Below, in pieces: positions 35,579 to 47,988 of a DNA stretch of 64,000 nt. The position numbers and the translations under genes were made by a program. This DNA is from Thuidium tamariscinum (lineage: Eukaryota; Streptophyta; Bryopsida; Hypnales; Thuidiaceae): NCBI GenBank assembly GCA_947034885.2, contig OX344749.2, positions 8,819,501 through 8,883,500 of the forward strand, read 5' to 3'. A model generated the notes under the pieces. That model was given only the letters and a program-made list of their open reading frames with translations. It made no database searches and had not been told where the DNA came from. The first letter of the stretch is position 1; each line of letters begins with the position of its first letter.

Positions 35579-35870
35579 AGGTAGGTACACCTGAAAGCGC
35601 CACTTATTCATACTGAGCCTAGTTCCTGATATCAATGAGTTCAAATTTTTACAATGAGTTCAAATTTTTATGTAGTCTTGTTGGCAAGTGAAAGCATATT
35701 CCAACGCACCAAAGAACGCAGGATTTGGATACCGTATGCAAAAGTTATTAACAGTCAAAGTCTGTTTCTGAAAGCGCCATCTACAGTCTGTGAACATGAC
35801 TGATTTCAGAAATGTACGTGCACTGTAGATGGCGCTTTTAGGAACAGGGCGCTTTTGGGTGTACCTACCT
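35579..35870 (-). mobile_element. TA-MITE family copy 2
   Basis: Same terminal repeats as copy 1, flanked by TA, in opposite orientation. Its 292 bp includes a short internal duplication of AATGAGTTCAAATTTTTA. Confidence 0.92.
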
Positions 35871-35872
35871 TA

Positions 35873-37085
35873 AGATTGAGCACGAGAAGACCCCCGAAAT
35901 TTCGATTCTATTATTGGAAATCGCTCAAAAGTCAAAACCCCTGAAAGGAGCTACCCGCCTACTGTACCTCTCAGTGTTTGAGATATCGATGGCCTCCTTC
36001 GGTCCAAATGCAGCAGAAAAGACTGGATCAGAAGAGGAAAATCCGCGCCCAATGCGAACGACTTTGAGGCCTCCCGATCGAAAGTCCAGGAGAAGTAGGC
36101 CACGATTCCTAGCTGAGTAGGTGCCTGGCCTCAACTTGGACTCAGTTGGCAACGCTGCAAACTAACCGTGACGAATATTCTCCCCCAATTCCTCAAAAGA
36201 ATTCTTTGAGATTTGGGAATACTTACACAACTAGTAGCAACCAGCTGATGTAGAATCCCTGGCGAAGTCTGAACACGGTCCCACTGAAGTCGGGACCTTG
36301 CAGTACCAGCTGCCTGTGAACCTTTTTCGAGCAGGAAATTCTAATATTCTGCGGAGTAGATGAGATGGCCGGGTTGGTGGTCCAGTAACCCGGACGATTT
36401 GTCTAATTTGAGGTGTGAACGCAATTCAGTTGTAAAGTAATTTAAGCACGAGGCTGTCGATCATATGTCCCTGCCGACTGTTGAATTCTGAGGCCTGGAC
36501 ATTTGCTCGTGGAGGCCCAACGTTTAATCTTAGTGCTGGAATCTGCGAATCGAAACGCGAATCCAGAGTACTTTTGGAAATTCAAAGAGTGTCCGACTCG
36601 TGATATACACCAGTTGTGCTCTTTGTGCGGTGGAGGTCACTGGATTTGTGGAGGGCTGTGGGCTCTCATGCATGGACCATCTGTAATGTCATGCTCAGTT
36701 TCCGAGGAATATACAGAGACACCAGCTTTTCTCGAACTGATGCGTTGAGTACTTTACGGTCCTGACTCCCGAAATCCTTCCGGACCCTACTAGCTTTGAC
36801 TGTCGGTCCTCGTACGACGGGCTCAACCATTTAATACATAAAGCCCCCCAATCCTCTTCCATTCTCATCCGAAATTGGTGCTAGTATTTCCATCTCATCA
36901 CCCACTCTGAATGTTTTCAACTTGAGGAGCAACATTTTCAACATCGTGAGTCCAATTTCAATTCCGTGCCACCAACGCGCTCTAAAAAGTGACGTGGTAG
37001 ACAAGTTCCAGTTGCGAATTTAATTGATCACGCCCTGCAGCAGTGAATTTGTCCAATAGGTGGAATTCGATTCCATCACTCTGCT
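35873..37085. other. Upstream region of the 37086 gene
   Basis: Composition is closer to genic DNA. AAATCCGCGCCC-type strings and short frames (35914-36120, 36503-36748) have no recognisable domains. A TTTAATACATAAA string at about 36831 could serve as a TATA-like core promoter about 250 bp before the start codon; this is uncertain. Confidence 0.35.
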
Positions 37086-38384
37086 ATGGCAACTTCAATC
37101 GCCATCACTAGCAGTGCTTTGGTTGCGGTTCAGTCTCGACGTGGGGGCTCGGCGATTGTGAGTTGTAATGCAAGCAGAGGCTTGCTATACAGAGATTTCT
37201 TCCCAGGGAGTTTGGTGTCAGGCAATGCGCTCCGGCAATCGAAGCTGTCGAGGTCGCGGAAGGTGTTTGTAACGCCGTTAGCCATGCAGCAAACCTCAAA
37301 CACGGGCTCGAGGAGTCCCTTGCCCTCGCCGCCCGCATCCCCACGTAACAATAAGGGTTGGATCGACGAGCGCGGCAACCAGAACCCGCGCCTCATCGCC
37401 CAGTTGCACAACATCGCCGTTGCCGCCCGCGACCGCGCTGAGCTCCACACCATCATCAGTATCCAGCGTGACAATTGGAACAAGCTCTGCCATAATACGG
37501 TCGTCACCACGACCGTCGCAGCCGCTCTTCTGGCCTCTCTCAACGGCGCCACCCCTGCGCTCCCGCTCTCCCTCACGGCCTTTCTCCTCAACCTGGGCAC
37601 CTTGGGCCTCATGGTGTTGGCCGGGAAGCTCCAGCCCTCCCAATTGGCGGAGGAGCAACGATCCGCAACGCGCCAGTTTAGGAGCATGGCAGCCGAGATC
37701 GAAGCCACATTGCAAATCGATCCTCGGCTTCGGGAGGATGCGCACCTCTACATTGCGGAGAAGCTCACCAGGCTGCACGACGTCGACAAGGCGTATCCGC
37801 TGCCTCTCACACCTAATGGGTTGCCCAAGTTCCCTGCTGTCGTCCGAGGCTCCATTCTCAACACGCCAGTGAATCTCTCCGAGCCGGAAATACCGTGCAC
37901 GGATTCCAATGGGTGGAGCAAGGCGATGAATGAAGATCTCAAGCAGGCAGCGGATAAGCTGCGGGAGGCGGACATCGAAATCTACTTGCGCTGGGCCAGA
38001 AAAAAAGAAAAGCAGAGCCTCAGGCTTGCCATTGCAGCTCCAGTGTTAGTGGGTGTGGCGGTGATAATCAACTTCCTACAGTGCTGCTGGCCGGTGTGGG
38101 CGTCGGTGCAGACGACGAGCGCTGCAGCGATGTGCAGCGTGGCGGCGATGTTTTGCTTTAGCTTTGCGCAAGGCGGACAGATTGGCATGATCTTCGAGAT
38201 GTATAGGAATTGCGCAGGCTCGTATGCGGATTTAGAGAATACCATCCAGAGATCGATTCGGATTCCTGTGAGTCAACGCGAGGACGGTGAGCTGTTTCAT
38301 GAGAAGATTGCCATGCAGTTGGGAAGGGAGAACGTGGTGCCCTTGGTGCCCCATGGAGACAAAACTGCTGGGCATGTGTTCTAG
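37086..38384 (+). CDS. Plant-specific membrane protein of the 'probable F-box protein At4g22030' family
   Basis: Single exon, 432 residues. Residues 1 to about 65 are Ser/Arg/Ala-rich with few acidic residues, like a plastid transit peptide. Family signatures that I recognise are RDNWNKL (128-134), KLQPSQLAEEQR (181-192) and DKAYPLPL (234-241). Hydrophobic segments lie near 139-153, 159-180, 313-335 and 344-369, so it is probably an integral membrane protein with a central soluble part (185-310) rich in charged helices. I see no F-box, so the family name says little about function. The start ATG has a good plant context (GCTATGGCA), and codon use is GC-rich compared with the AT-rich surroundings. 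Molecular role is unknown. Long frames on the opposite strand here are shadows. Confidence 0.85.
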   Translation: MATSIAITSSALVAVQSRRGGSAIVSCNASRGLLYRDFFPGSLVSGNALRQSKLSRSRKVFVTPLAMQQTSNTGSRSPLPSPPASPRNNKGWIDERGNQNPRLIAQLHNIAVAARDRAELHTIISIQRDNWNKLCHNTVVTTTVAAALLASLNGATPALPLSLTAFLLNLGTLGLMVLAGKLQPSQLAEEQRSATRQFRSMAAEIEATLQIDPRLREDAHLYIAEKLTRLHDVDKAYPLPLTPNGLPKFPAVVRGSILNTPVNLSEPEIPCTDSNGWSKAMNEDLKQAADKLREADIEIYLRWARKKEKQSLRLAIAAPVLVGVAVIINFLQCCWPVWASVQTTSAAAMCSVAAMFCFSFAQGGQIGMIFEMYRNCAGSYADLENTIQRSIRIPVSQREDGELFHEKIAMQLGRENVVPLVPHGDKTAGHVF

Positions 38385-39059
38385 ATAGACCACATGTACA
38401 AATCAGCAATAGAATGATACATTTAAGCTACTAAGGTCTGCGCACCTTCTGTACATACGGTCGACACTACTTACAATTGAACACGACTTATATTATTAAA
38501 CATAGATTTCTCTTATTAGATCGTATTAGCAACTTAGAAGATTATTCCGACACTCATCTAGCATGCATTATTTGGAAATCTTGAAGTATTGTCTCGATCT
38601 AGGTGCACCAAAAATCAACATTTTGCTCTCAGACTTTCATCTTTTGATTGTGTACATCTTGTTTAAACCATATCTAGAAGAGAGAAACTTTTTTTTTACC
38701 ACAAACCGATTGGCAGATTTTCTCTGCTTCCCGGATTCATTTGCCATTTCTAGTTTAAACAAGTTGCCCAACAGGGAAAATTCGTGCCACTGATTTCTCT
38801 GTTTGCCTCTTTTTACTGATTCCCCACCTCGCTAGTGCAAAATCGTTTGGGATACTCTTGATATTTTCGTAAGAGAAACAAGGATAATCTCTTTGTGATC
38901 AATCGACTTATCGGACTTAATCGGTTGATATGATTGCGAAGTTGGAAGTTGATTTTGGGTCAATTGGAGTGTCTGCACAGTATAAGTAGGTTGTGCCATA
39001 TAACCGACTCCTACTTGACGCAAGAGACCTCTGATGGAGGGGCAAGACAATCGGTTATG
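38385..39059. other. 3' flank of the 37086 gene
   Basis: Presumed 3' UTR, then intergenic DNA without recognised features. Confidence 0.45.
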
Positions 39060-40315
39060 ATGTGTATTAGATAACCAACGAGCCGTGGTAGCGGCAAGTA
39101 GGTTATCGGACATAAACGGTTGTTCACTTTTCAATTACAACCTTTGATCTTCATGATCCAAGGGTGTAGGAAGCAAGTTGAAAGGAAAGAAGGTTATGTA
39201 TGTTTAACTTTTGTAAATTGGAAAGTTGTAAGAAAAATGTGCCTTAAATGCTTTCTCGTGTGTTTCGATTATCTTGCTCATGATTCTATGTCTCGATGGT
39301 AATGTATTATATACTCCAAGTCCGAAGTGTTGAAAATATTTGATAGCATTTTCATTGATCATTTTGTGTAAAACACAAACTCATAAGGGTCCAAGCAAGA
39401 AAAGAATCAAGGTGTGAGAGGAGACACAAAAAGACCATTGCGAAGAGTTTGCGCCACTCTTGAGGGCTGCCTCTTGTGCACAAACCCGAGTGTCAAACTT
39501 GCCGCATTCAGTGAAGAGCCTTATGCAGGACTGGTTTAGTGAATCCAGTATCCTATTTTTGGATTTCACACTTTAGGTTAATTCTCTTGGATTGCCAGTG
39601 TGATGGTTTAGACGCAATGGTTGTCATCTGCAAATGAAATACACGAAAGTTACTGGAGTTCTTTTCTCCCCGCTGTGGCTTTCAGTTGGCCTTGGCCTTG
39701 AAATTAGATGTGGCGAGGTGGTCTTCAGACCTGTATGGTACAGTACAGTACATTCAAAATCAATGCTTGCAAATCAACAAGATGCAATTCTCATAGCACA
39801 AACGTTTGTGCATTACAATCGAAGGACGAAAGAAGTAACACAATATTAAATTCAAAATATCTTAGTTCACTTATACTCACCAACAAAAGATCAATGCATC
39901 TCGACCAATGTACCAAATTTTATAGTATCTCAGCTTCAGAGATCCGTGCGCTCCCCACAAGCTGAAGGCAATGAAGGAAATGCACTGAAGTTGTTAACCC
40001 CAAGAGAGATCATCAATTCAAATCCTAATTAAACCAAAAATACGATAAATTGGCTATCTGGAGTGCGCAGGAAAAAATTCAGAAATCATCGCGAACCATA
40101 ACCGGTTGTTGACTTCCAAGGCTAACGTGGCACCACCCATTGCAAACCCACTACCATTTCCATTACAAGTTGCAACCCATAAACTTCTTTCCTTTCAACT
40201 TGCATCCTACATCCTTGGATCATGAAGATCAAAGGTTGTAATTGAAAATGTACAATTGTTTATATACAATAGCTTACTTGCCACTAACACAGCTCATTGG
40301 TTATCTAATATATGA
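39060..40315. repeat. Long inverted repeat, ~135-bp arms
   Basis: 39060-39195 and 40180-40315 are inverted copies with roughly 85 per cent identity, sharing for example CTTTGATCTTCATGATCCAA and its inverse. The 985-bp interior has no recognised gene. It may be a transposon with long terminal repeats or an inverted segmental copy; target duplication was not found. Confidence 0.7.
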
Positions 40316-41423
40316 ACGGTTATCCTCCTCTAAATCTCTAATAATAAAATATATTGTCTAGAAATAAATAATATAGTATTGATAGTTTTCTCTAAAAAGA
40401 TTCTAAAAAAATTTGTATTGCTTGCATTTGATTGGCTCACACTTGATTAGAAATAAGTTCTAGATATAGCTATTTTAGGTGAACCTCTGACATGAGAATA
40501 GAGTCCAAATGAAGAAATTACATTTACATTGTATTAAAATTGAAAATTTATTCCTATAGATTTTTATGGTTTTTGGCAATCTACCTCATCTTTGTTCTTG
40601 ATCATATTGAGCTAAATTTCTCAAAGGATTCCCCATATTCTACTCTCGAGGTATAATACATATTTGAACCATTTATAGTATTCCTACCTTAAGTTTTTGC
40701 TAAATAACTAAGACTTACCAATTACTTCAAGGATTAGGTTGGATGAAGAGTTGTAGAAGACAAGTTTTGTTCACTATAGAGGTCCCATTTTCAAGAATGC
40801 AAAATAGGCTCTTCTTTTATAGGAGAAAAATGTTATGGCCAAAAAATGTTGGACTAGCTTGTATTAAGAAGATTCTACTTGAAAATTGGATCTTTTGGTA
40901 AGGTCTTCTCTCCTTCCTTTTTTATTAGAAAAATTTCATATAACCAAAATAAATCATATGTATTCATTGTAGCCTACAAAAAATCAGACTATAAGCAAAA
41001 CTTTGTACATAATCATTGTATTGGACTTGTAATGCCATCTTTACATATATGAGCTTGAAAATGGACTCCAACAATTTTAGCTCCATTCCTTTATGTATAT
41101 ATCTATCCATTTATCCATCTTTTTATATATTTATCTATCCATCTATCCATCCTTCATGCCTGCTATCATTTTCAATAAATAATAAATTAAATTGGATTCA
41201 AATCCAATCTTGAATAAAAATTGAAGGACATACAATACAATGGGAGCCACATTGATATTTGTGATTTACAAGGTATTTCAAATATCTAATCTAAATGTCA
41301 TGATCACACTCAATAAATAGATGGCAAAGTTTGAAATCTATACAGGTCATGGATGTTTGAAATCTATATAAGTCCAAGATGTTTCAGACCACATAGTTTG
41401 AAATCTATATGGATCCTAGATGT
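40316..41423. other. AT-rich spacer
   Basis: Nothing is recognised except a (TATC/CATT)-type simple-sequence tract near 41093-41160. Confidence 0.5.
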
Positions 41424-42347
41424 AGGTCATTGCAAGAAACACTTGTACTATTCGTTGCATTTTAAACAATGCTCATGATTTTTTCTAGAATACTTTAAAA
41501 TTAGAAAACTATTTTTTTTTAAATTCAAAAAATATGATTAATGTATACACCTCTAAGATGAAGGTTTTTACTAAAGTAAATGAATAGAAAAATTCTCTAA
41601 GTAGGAGAACTTGAAAAAGTGCCAAATCTCAAGAACATAGGTATTTTGATTAAAAAATTAGTTAAAATTAGTATAAATAAGTAAGTATTTTACATGTTTC
41701 AAAATGCAAGCAAAAAAAAACTCACTTTGTAGACTTCCACACCATGTAGAATTAATTATTTTTAAAAATACTTTGTTGGAAAGTTGTATTTTTATAGTAG
41801 AAAGAACTCAACAAAATTTCACACTATAACTTTTCAAAAGAGGTACTCAATTGAGTTATTTGTAAAGTACACTAAATCAGGGCTTAAACCCATGAGTTTT
41901 ATGAAAAAGCCGGTTGAGTTAAAAAAGTCGAAATAAAAGTGGATATGAAACTTATTTTTCCATCAAAATGGTGCCTAAAAAAGTTTGGTCCCCACTTTTG
42001 AAGTTGTGTGACATAAGTATCTTGCAAAAAAGTTTGATGCTTCAAGTATAATTGCCTTCTCAACTTCAAAAAAAGTCGTGCCCAAAGTGGGGGGGGACTT
42101 TACAAATAACTCAAATAGTATTAGAAACCTCCATATTGGCAAGTGTGACATATATTTTAGGCCTATTTTCGGATAGTAAATCATTTTTGAAAATTACCAA
42201 AAAAATTAGGGAAGTTGTATGATAGTCATCACTACCTTTCTATAAATCTTAATTCAATTGGAGCTAAAAGAAAAAAGTTATAGCCAAAAAATTAATCAAC
42301 ACCTAAGGTGTGCCACAAAATAGGAAAAGTGTTTCTTGCAATCACCC
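41424..42347 (+). mobile_element. GGGTSATTGC family MITE, copy 1, with nested element
   Basis: Ends GGTCATTGCAAGAAACAC and GTGTTTCTTGCAATCACCC are flanked by ATGT (41420-41423, 42348-42351), assuming the first G has become A. Net length without the nested element is about 659. It aligns in the same orientation with 55403-56302. Confidence 0.78.
41852..42113. mobile_element. 262-bp MITE nested in the 41424 element
   Basis: Perfect 17-bp terminal repeats TGAGTTATTTGTAAAGT and its inverse are flanked by AAT on both sides. The segment is absent from the two other copies of the host family. Confidence 0.65.
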
Positions 42348-42351
42348 ATGT

Positions 42352-45300
42352 ATAAATACATGGACATCTTTACCTATCTTTGAACTTAGATTTTAGTTTT
42401 GACCACGCGGTTTGAAAAATTGCATATGGAATATGACCATTATAAAAAAATTCATCATATAGTTTTTATATGGTTGAAAAATGAAAATTGTCATTTGTCA
42501 TTTGTCACACATTTTTACAATGCTTTTGAAAATATGATATACCGTGGTTTTAAGAAGAATAAACAAAACAAACCATACAAACAAAAAATATAGATTTTGT
42601 TATTTAAGAAAATTGTAACTCAATCAACAATGTATTAATTGATTAATTTCATTATTTGAAATTAGTAGGATGAATTGTGCACATTCCATCAAAAAATAAA
42701 CATTTAAAAATTATACTCACATAATTGCAACTAGTAGCAATTTGATACAAATCATTTTGACACTGAATGAATAAGTCATGAATAATAGGGTGAAAGTACT
42801 AAACACTTTAATTTTTGTGGCATTAGATGTTGTACTACCAACACTAATTTTATAGGATTTTTGTTGTCACTTGATATTTAAAGGGACATAAAGAATACAT
42901 TGTCTAAAATAATCTATTGTGGAGTATTCTTCTATTTACTGTTAAATTTTTATTACTCAATTTCTCTAATTTGTTACAATCTACTATTTAGAGGGGATAC
43001 AACTATAACGTATCCAAAACAATAACTCTTGTTTGGAAATAGAAGAACAAGTTCTTCAACTAAAGTAATTTTTGTTTGTTAAGGGGAATGTGTGACTAAA
43101 TATGCAATAGCAATTTGCCACTATCTTCTACATGGGAATAAAGAAGGCTTAGGATTTTATGCATGCATGTCTAGACACTTGAAAACATTCAATATTCTAT
43201 TAAAAACAATTATAGAATCTCATCTCCATCAAAATGGTTTTAAATGCATTTTTTTTTTGGAATGTTTTCATTACTTCAATTCTACTACTAAATTGAAGCA
43301 TCTATTTCCTAAAATTTTCCTATAACATATTTTTCCATAATTTTTGGAGTAAAATTTTTATGCATTAAATTTTGAAAATATATTTTGTTTGTAATGTTTT
43401 ATTAATTATCCATACTTAATTTTTTTTTAAATAATTGTTTCCAAAAGTTTTATAGTTTTGCAAGAAAATCTATACAAGCAAAAATATATTAGAAATCATT
43501 TCAAAAGTTTCACCCAATAAAGCATCATCTCTAAGTGTTCTAAAAATTAATACTTGGCTTGATAAGCTATCATATATAGGTATTGCATTTGGAGACACTA
43601 CAACAAAAACACAATGTTATGACTACACAGGTGTTTGACTACTAGTTGATTATGGATGGTTGTTATCATATGTTGTTGGTTGAAGTTCAAAGTTGACTAC
43701 TAGTTATAAAGAGAACCATACAAAATGAAACCTTGATAGGAACTCTATTGGGAATGTATTCCCTTAAAATATGATTTTGTTAGATCTTTTGATTGGCATA
43801 TTTCACTACAAGTAGCCATTGTCTAAAAGTGAGAATCATATTCTAAAACCAGAAAATTTTTAAAGATTTTTTCAACTTGACTAAAGATTTAGGAAGAAAA
43901 AGGACGAATATCTCCTTATATTTATATATTTCAAACACAATCTATACAAGTAATCCTCAAGTGAACATATAGAATCTTCATATTTTTATGTATGTAAATA
44001 GGATGTGTCTTCATGTTGATCATTGCTATTGTACAAACTAGATTTGCACAATTTTTATTCAAATTATTAGATTGTTCAGAAAGTTTTGTTTTGTTAATAG
44101 AGATATATTTTTAAACTTATTAGGAATTGTGACATTTTCTTCTTTGCCTCATATCATGGATGTTTAGTTCAATTAATTAGAAAATTGCAACATCTTCTTC
44201 TTTGTCTCATATCGTGGATGTCTAGTAGAACTCTTTGTTATTTCCTTTAATTCCTTGGATATGATTTAAGGGTCATGGTACTAAAGAATATTGTGTATTC
44301 ATTTGTCTTTGAACACCAAGGTTATACACTTAACAACCAAAGTTTCTTTATTTAATTTTAATTGTTTTTTACTAATAATATAAATTTTATTTTACTTATT
44401 CATTTCCTATTTTTCTTTAATGCAGGGGTCCTTGGGAAAATCATCCTTTCTAAAACTATAGAAATTATTGGTATTAAAAAACCAAAAGAACATAAAATTC
44501 GAATCTAATAGACTGATTAAATAATCTTATAGCATTGCGGTACTTCAAAAAATGCCCAAATCTCTTAAACAATGTAAATCCATTTTTTTTACTAATTTGT
44601 CTCATTTATTATTTTTTGATTTATTTTCTTTCTAATTTGTAGATGACAAAGTTGCTAATGAATTCGATGCTATTGAATATCCATATATTGTATTGTGATC
44701 ACAATGATAAGAAATTAATAGTGTTTTCTTTAAATACATAATGAATCATTTGTAATGTGGTAGTATAAACTAATTCTTTGAAAGATGACTTTGATTCATG
44801 ACAAACTTAAAAGATGCCTTCAATTTGTAAAAATTGCATTTACAACAACCATAGGATAGGATGCTTTGGCAACTTCAAGCTTTGTATTGTTGGTGCAAAT
44901 TCCAAACTTATAGATTATATTTTTGTAATTGAATTGTAATAAAGGAATTAAGTTTTTGAAGTTTGGTCTATACAACAATTTCAAGTTTTGAATAAATCAA
45001 TAAACTAAATATTTCCAAAAAACCCCTTCTATCTTAGAATCATAATCTATTTTCTTTCTAATTAGATAACAACACAACATGCTTTTTTATAGTATAATAT
45101 TTTTCATTGCGATACACATATACCAACAATAATGTTTTAGGAATATATAAGCATATTCACTTCTACATTTGAATTTTGTTTACTTTATCTCTTAAAAGAA
45201 GTGATTGATGTAAATTTTTTTAGATTATTATTATTATTATATATTTATTTTCATCTACTAAATACATGCTTACATAAAAAGAATACATGAACATGCTAGG

Positions 45301-45477
45301 TGAAAGGGTTTGAGGCTTGTTATTCTAACTACCATCGAACTCATTCTTTCTAAATTGTTCAATAGAAGTAGGTATAAAATTGAAGGAATAAATAAATTGT
45401 CAATAGCTATAAAATAGAATTCAGATACACCAATTCGATGGTAAGATTTAATCTAAAAAGCTTATTTAATCTTGTGG
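42352..45477. other. AT-rich spacer with a short tandem duplication
   Basis: Apart from the duplication at 44119-44232 I see no gene or intact element. CACTACAAC/CACTACAAG strings at about 43597 and 43805 resemble CACTA ends but are in the same orientation. Confidence 0.45.
44119..44232. repeat. Tandem duplication, two 57-bp units
   Basis: Both units contain TCTTCTTTG(C/T)CTCATATC(A/G)TGG. They differ by several substitutions. Confidence 0.75.
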
Positions 45478-45640
45478 AACTTTTTTTTGAAGATAGACTT
45501 CAAAATGAATCCAATATGTTATTTTTTCAAGAAGTTTTAATGATTGCCTGCAAAAAGCTTTGCGACTTTCACATCTTTAATCCAAATGGAATGAATCAAA
45601 TCTTTTTATATCAACAAATATAATTTATGAGAAAAAAAAT
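45478..45640 (-). mobile_element. Internal fragment of the TTAA-specific 0.9-kb MITE family
   Basis: GACTTTCACATCTTTAATCC and AAATGGAATGAATCAAA match the inner part of copies A to C in reverse orientation. Ends were not found, so only a fragment is called. Confidence 0.55.
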
Positions 45641-46169
45641 TTATTTCAATTTTTTGTAATTGTATTTTGTTGCCTAATCTCCTCCATCTTCATCTTATTG
45701 TAGAATAATTTTTCTCCCAAGCACCAATTGAAATTAAAGTTATATTTCCTAAAATCTAGTGTGTATTTTCATCTTAACAAAAAGTTTCAAAAATTCTCAT
45801 TAAAAAATGAGGTTACATGAGTATACCTAAAGTCCATTTTGTACTAGGGGACAATGGAACTTTAGTACTCAAAGATCATAATTTATTTGGGGGACTATGC
45901 ATCATCATGTAACCAAGTAGCTATATATGATCTTGAATTTTAGAAAATTTTCTTGTGATGAATTGATTTCAATTTTGTAAGTTTTGTCTAACAACAAGTA
46001 GGCCAGCATGCATGTCATATAGATAGACAAAGTATTCTATCTATTACCTATGAGTGTAATAGATTTGTTATTGAAAACTTGGATTTTGTCAAATAGCTAA
46101 GTTCATTTTGTATCAATTTGCTTGCTATTCACTTGGCATTGATAGACTATTATACCACAGATAAGTTTG

Positions 46170-46670
46170 TGTGAAGCAGTCACTGCCTCCTTTGAGCTCA
46201 TTGTCATTGTAACAAATTGTGTCACAATGAGTTCAAAAACTAAAAAAATTAAAAAATTTTGTGCCCCCTCCCGTCTCATCAATTTGATTTAAGTATTAAA
46301 TTAAAAAAATTCTCAATCTGCCTCTCCCCCACCCCCTCTTATAACTCTGAGAGGGTGGGCATTCTTACAATGCATATGGGATAATTTTCATATCCCATAC
46401 ACATACTTGTATTTCGTATCTATACTTAGTATTCATATCCGCATATGTATTTGTATCCCATTTCTGCATATAGTATTCATACCCATATTTGTACCACATA
46501 TCTATATCCCATATCCCGTACTCGTACTTATATTCAGTACGTGTATCAATGGTTGCTGATTTTCCTTAGGGGTGGGTGGGATTTTTTTTATTTCAAATCT
46601 GATGGTTCATCATTTTTCGATGAGGTAGGGGGACCATGGAAATTGAAAACCAGGCGTGCTGCCTCTTTTT
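46170..46670. repeat. Dispersed repeat with imperfect TATCCCATA/TATTCATA tract
   Basis: A GC-mixed segment with a pyrimidine-rich left part, an irregular tract of TATCC/CATA/TATT units (46381-46550) and a right part ending in GGGGTGGGTGGG. The same order of parts is seen at about 30500-31080. Confidence 0.5.
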
Positions 46671-47750
46671 GTCACATTGCACATTGTCACATTGTTGTAC
46701 CACAGATACAAAGTGACTTTAAAATGATAGAATTGATATGTATATAGGAAATTGTGGTTTGGCCAATTTGACTAGGACTTGAGTGACAAGATCCATGTCT
46801 AACCTTCAAAAGTGACCTTAGTCATAAAATAACAAACTAATTGACCTTTTTTTTATAAAGAATTTAATTATATGGAAATCTTTAGTTTCTATTTTGTCAA
46901 ATTATAGTAGTTCATTATGGAATTTTTTTAATTCATTCTATTAGCTAGATTTTTAATTTAATTTTTAATTTCAAATGTATGTTTTAAAATACCACAAAGC
47001 TATCTATTAATATTTTCTCATGTACCATTAGTGTTTGCCACAACTTTGCTAGTATATTTTATATTGAAACCCTTTAGTCTAGTATATGCAAAAATTGATT
47101 AGTCTAATCAAAATCTCCTTCATTTCAAACTCTACTTTCATTATGTGACTATGTATGAATTTAAAAATATTTGTTAAAGGAATGAAGCAATATGCCTTTT
47201 TCAAGTCACAAATTTTAGAAATCATCTTAGAAGTTTCTTTCAAAAAATTAAAATTATTGTAAAATTTGAATGAAAAGCTTAAAATATTCAGAGCCTATTC
47301 AAAATATGCCTAATTATTTGAAACTTTCATTTTCACACAGGACATCATGGCATAAGCCAAATTTTGGCACAAAGACACCAAAGTCAATTAAAGAATGCAC
47401 TTAAACAAATGTACTATATATTTGTATGCCAATGTTTCTACAATGGAAATGAAAATGCAAGGAAAATCTATAATAATGAAAAATACAATATGGGGCAAGC
47501 ATCTAACATTTTAAACACTTTCATTGAACTTGCAAACACAAGGAGAAATTTGAGGGCATTGGAAGACCACAAGGTCTTTTGAGTTCCCAAACTATGAAAA
47601 CACACGACATCAATAGTTTGACATTGTCGAGAATTGCACATCAAAAAATAGTAATTTATTATTATTATTATTTAGTTTTTTTTTAAATTTAAAATTTAGG
47701 TTTCCTAAAAAAATTTGAAAAAAAATTTGAAAAATTCTAAAATTCCAAAA
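46671..47750. other. AT-rich spacer
   Basis: No recognised features; short frames only. Confidence 0.4.
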
Positions 47751-47868
47751 TTCAGCCATTATGGGTTGATTTATTATTTATAGACAACACAAGTTATAGA
47801 TAGGTGAACAACCCTAAAATGGCCTTCATTTGCCTTCAAATCTCTTCTAATGTAATATTCCTATGCTT
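47751..47868. repeat. Dispersed repeat related to 27481-27600
   Basis: Aligns with 27481-27600, with an internal 38-bp segment in opposite orientation. The segment's end (AAATCTCTTCTAATG) also resembles the terminal repeat of the element at 53558. Confidence 0.65.
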
Positions 47869-47956
47869 TCATTTGTGTTGTACATTGCTATTCCATTATA
47901 AAAAATAAAAGAACGCATTAAAATACGTATGTACACCAAAATAATATTTACATATC

Positions 47957-47962
<6 letters not shown>

Positions 47963-47988
<26 letters not shown>
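47963..47988. repeat. (AT)n microsatellite
   Basis: Thirteen perfect AT units. Confidence 0.95.

Noticed and set aside
37108..38409. Several long frames on both strands within the 37086 gene, up to 192 codons
   Set aside because: They are shadow frames produced by the GC-rich codon use of the real gene.
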